6,803 bases of DNA from an uncultured archaeon (GTDB taxonomy: Archaea > Nanobdellota > Nanobdellia > Pacearchaeales > GW2011-AR1). Of the stretch, positions 6,159 to 6,803 are shown one piece after another (position 1 is the stretch's first letter; every line of letters starts with the position of its first letter). The notes under the pieces are model-generated. The model made no database searches and had not been told where the DNA came from. It was given only the letters and a program-made list of their open reading frames with translations. The DNA lies in contig CALJLT010000004.1 in NCBI GenBank assembly GCA_937982425.1, positions 1 to 6,803 on the forward strand, given 5' to 3'. The position numbers and the translations under genes are program-made.

Positions 6159-6169
6159 CTTTATAAAAG
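6159..6169 (-). promoter_or_regulatory. Archaeal TATA box for rpl35ae-rpl10e
   Basis: CTTTTATAAAG on the minus strand is centred about 26 bases before the rpl35ae ATG, in the 47-base gap after the PIN gene. The spacing predicts a transcript that begins at the start codon. It comes just after the T-run that probably ends the PIN transcript. Confidence 0.65.
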
Positions 6170-6176
6170 TTGCTAT

Positions 6177-6183
6177 AAAAAAA
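6177..6183 (-). terminator. T-run terminator after the PIN gene
   Basis: Seven consecutive T on the minus strand begin two bases past the TAA stop of the PIN gene. Short T-runs suffice for termination by archaeal RNA polymerase. A fresh TATA box follows at once, so the ribosomal pair is probably a separate transcription unit. Confidence 0.5.
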
Positions 6184-6185
6184 GA

Positions 6186-6557
6186 TTATTGCAGCTCAAG
6201 TTTTTTTCTATTTCTAATCACCATTTTTCTATTTGAAACTGACTTTTTAAGCTCTTTATCCATTGTTCCAAGAATAACTTCTGGATTTTCGGAACAATAT
6301 TTTTTCAAACCTTTATCAACATATTTTCCATAAATTTCAACTTCTTTATAATTAACTGAACCTAAGATCTTTAAAGCCAATTCAGCAGCATCACGAACTT
6401 TAATTTGTTTAGTTGAATTTTTTATTCTTTCAATTTCTTGAATAACTTGTTTAGGGATTAAAATTACATGCCCTTTTTCCAAAATTTCTTCTTCAAAATC
6501 AAGCTTATTTTCAATGCAAGCTAAAATAAAATTCGTATCTAAAACAATTTTTGCCAT
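6186..6557 (-). CDS. Fcf1/Utp24-like PIN-domain ribonuclease
   Basis: A 123-residue single PIN domain. PIN proteins are metal-dependent RNases; this one resembles the archaeal Fcf1/Utp24 type, a family linked to small-subunit rRNA processing, rather than a VapC toxin. Visible motifs: VLDTNF (5-10) with first acid Asp7, IPKQVIQEIERI (34-45) with Glu41, VDKGL (80-84) with Asp81, and LGTMDKEL (96-103) with Asp100, giving the usual four-acid active site. The end (VIRNRKKLELQ, 113-123) is the basic final strand and tail typical of this group. No VapB-like antitoxin gene accompanies it, and it neighbours ribosomal protein genes, both favouring a housekeeping role. There is no Shine-Dalgarno before the ATG. 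It follows a recombinase gene by 37 bases. The PIN fold is secure; the Fcf1 assignment is fairly likely but rests on motif style and context. Confidence 0.88.
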   Translation of the reverse strand: MAKIVLDTNFILACIENKLDFEEEILEKGHVILIPKQVIQEIERIKNSTKQIKVRDAAELALKILGSVNYKEVEIYGKYVDKGLKKYCSENPEVILGTMDKELKKSVSNRKMVIRNRKKLELQ

Positions 6558-6592
6558 GTTGGAAATAAGAAATTAGAATATTAAAGTTTATC

Positions 6593-6604
6593 TAATTATA
6601 AATT
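6593..6604 (-). promoter_or_regulatory. Possible TATA box for the PIN gene
   Basis: AATTTATAATTA on the minus strand overlaps the stop codon of the recombinase gene and is centred about 41 bases before the PIN ATG, predicting a leader of about 15 bases without a Shine-Dalgarno. A weaker alternative, CTTTAATATTC at 6576-6586, sits at about 24 bases and would fit a leaderless start. Confidence 0.35.
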
Positions 6605-6757
6605 TTCTAGAGGACTTATTGTATTTATTAGAGTTGGGGAAGATATATGAGTATAAATTAAAGTAGTTTCAGGACTTTTATGCCCCAATAAAGATTGCAC
6701 ATTTTCAAGAGCATAACCATTTTCGATTAGGTGTGTTGCAAAAGAATGTCTTAAGGT
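6596..6757 (-). CDS. Tyrosine recombinase (Xer/integrase type), C-terminal part only
   Basis: The last 53 codons and stop of a tyrosine recombinase; the rest lies beyond the end of the genomic sequence, which is cut at 6757 by adapter. The frame reads [13 protein letters not shown] (residues 2-14 of the fragment), then [19 protein letters not shown] (21-39). These hold the second catalytic Arg (Arg3), the His of the GH motif (His26) and the nucleophilic Tyr (Tyr35). The short tail after the Tyr ([18 protein letters not shown]) is usual for XerA/XerC-like proteins. Such enzymes cut and rejoin DNA through a covalent 3'-phosphotyrosine. In archaea XerA resolves chromosome dimers; an integrase of a mobile element is the alternative and cannot be excluded from this fragment. 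The truncation comes from the assembly, not from mutation. Confidence 0.9.
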   Translation of the reverse strand, partial: TLRHSFATHLIENGYALENVQSLLGHKSPETTLIYTHISSPTLINTISPLENL

Positions 6758-6803
6758 AGATCGGAAGAGCGTCGTGTAGGGAAAGAGTGTAGATCTCGGT
6801 GGT
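6758..6803 (-). other. Illumina TruSeq universal adapter remnant (synthetic), inverted
   Basis: From AGATCGGAAGAGC to the end, this is the exact reverse complement of the TruSeq universal (P5) adapter. It is not genomic and interrupts the tyrosine recombinase reading frame. Together with bases 1-41 it makes an artificial terminal inverted repeat. Confidence 0.98.

Noticed and set aside
6186..6557. VapC-type toxin
   Set aside because: There is no small antitoxin gene beside it, the motif style fits the Fcf1-like group better, and it sits among ribosomal genes.
1..6803. Terminal inverted repeats suggesting a transposon or linear plasmid
   Set aside because: The repeats are identical to Illumina adapter sequence and so are synthetic.

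Overview
The insert reads as a fragment of an AT-rich archaeal genome (roughly one third GC by eye), most likely a small-genome DPANN-type archaeon of the Woesearchaeota/Pacearchaeota/Nanoarchaeota kind. Domain evidence: two ribosomal proteins in archaeal/eukaryotic form (L10e/uL16 and L35Ae/eL33), an Fcf1/Utp24-like PIN protein, and TATA boxes centred about 26-29 bases upstream of several start codons, which implies leaderless mRNAs. The DPANN placement is inference from gene style and composition, not from a search. Both ends are synthetic: bases 1-41 and 6758-6803 are Illumina TruSeq universal adapter in opposite orientations, so the true genomic sequence is about 42-6757.

Left part, plus strand (81-4645). 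Four genes point right: a membrane-anchored serpin with an intact inhibitory-type hinge; 8 bases later a lysine/glutamate-rich protein of unknown function; then, behind its own TATA box, a 605-residue TIM-barrel protein that keeps what look like all nine metal ligands of endonuclease IV but carries about 200 extra residues in the middle of the barrel and a glycine-rich tail; then a single-chain nucleotidyltransferase-HEPN protein.

Right part, minus strand (6757-4658). Reading leftward: the last 53 codons of a tyrosine recombinase (Xer/integrase type), cut by the adapter; an Fcf1-like PIN-domain protein with a T-run just after its stop; the pair rpl35ae-rpl10e, joined TAA-ATG with a Shine-Dalgarno inside the first gene; and an alanine-rich, probably all-helical protein of unknown function with its own promoter and leader. 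The two gene blocks converge with only 12 bases between stop codons (4646-4657).

The right block is mostly core information processing (ribosome, probable rRNA processing, probable chromosome resolution). The left block looks accessory: a surface protease inhibitor, an expanded EndoIV-like enzyme and a nucleotidyltransferase-HEPN protein. The best candidates for unfamiliar biology are the membrane-tethered archaeal serpin with its acidic partner gene and the expanded EndoIV-like protein. No gene-free stretch exceeds 300 bases; no tRNA, rRNA, CRISPR array or insertion sequence was seen.
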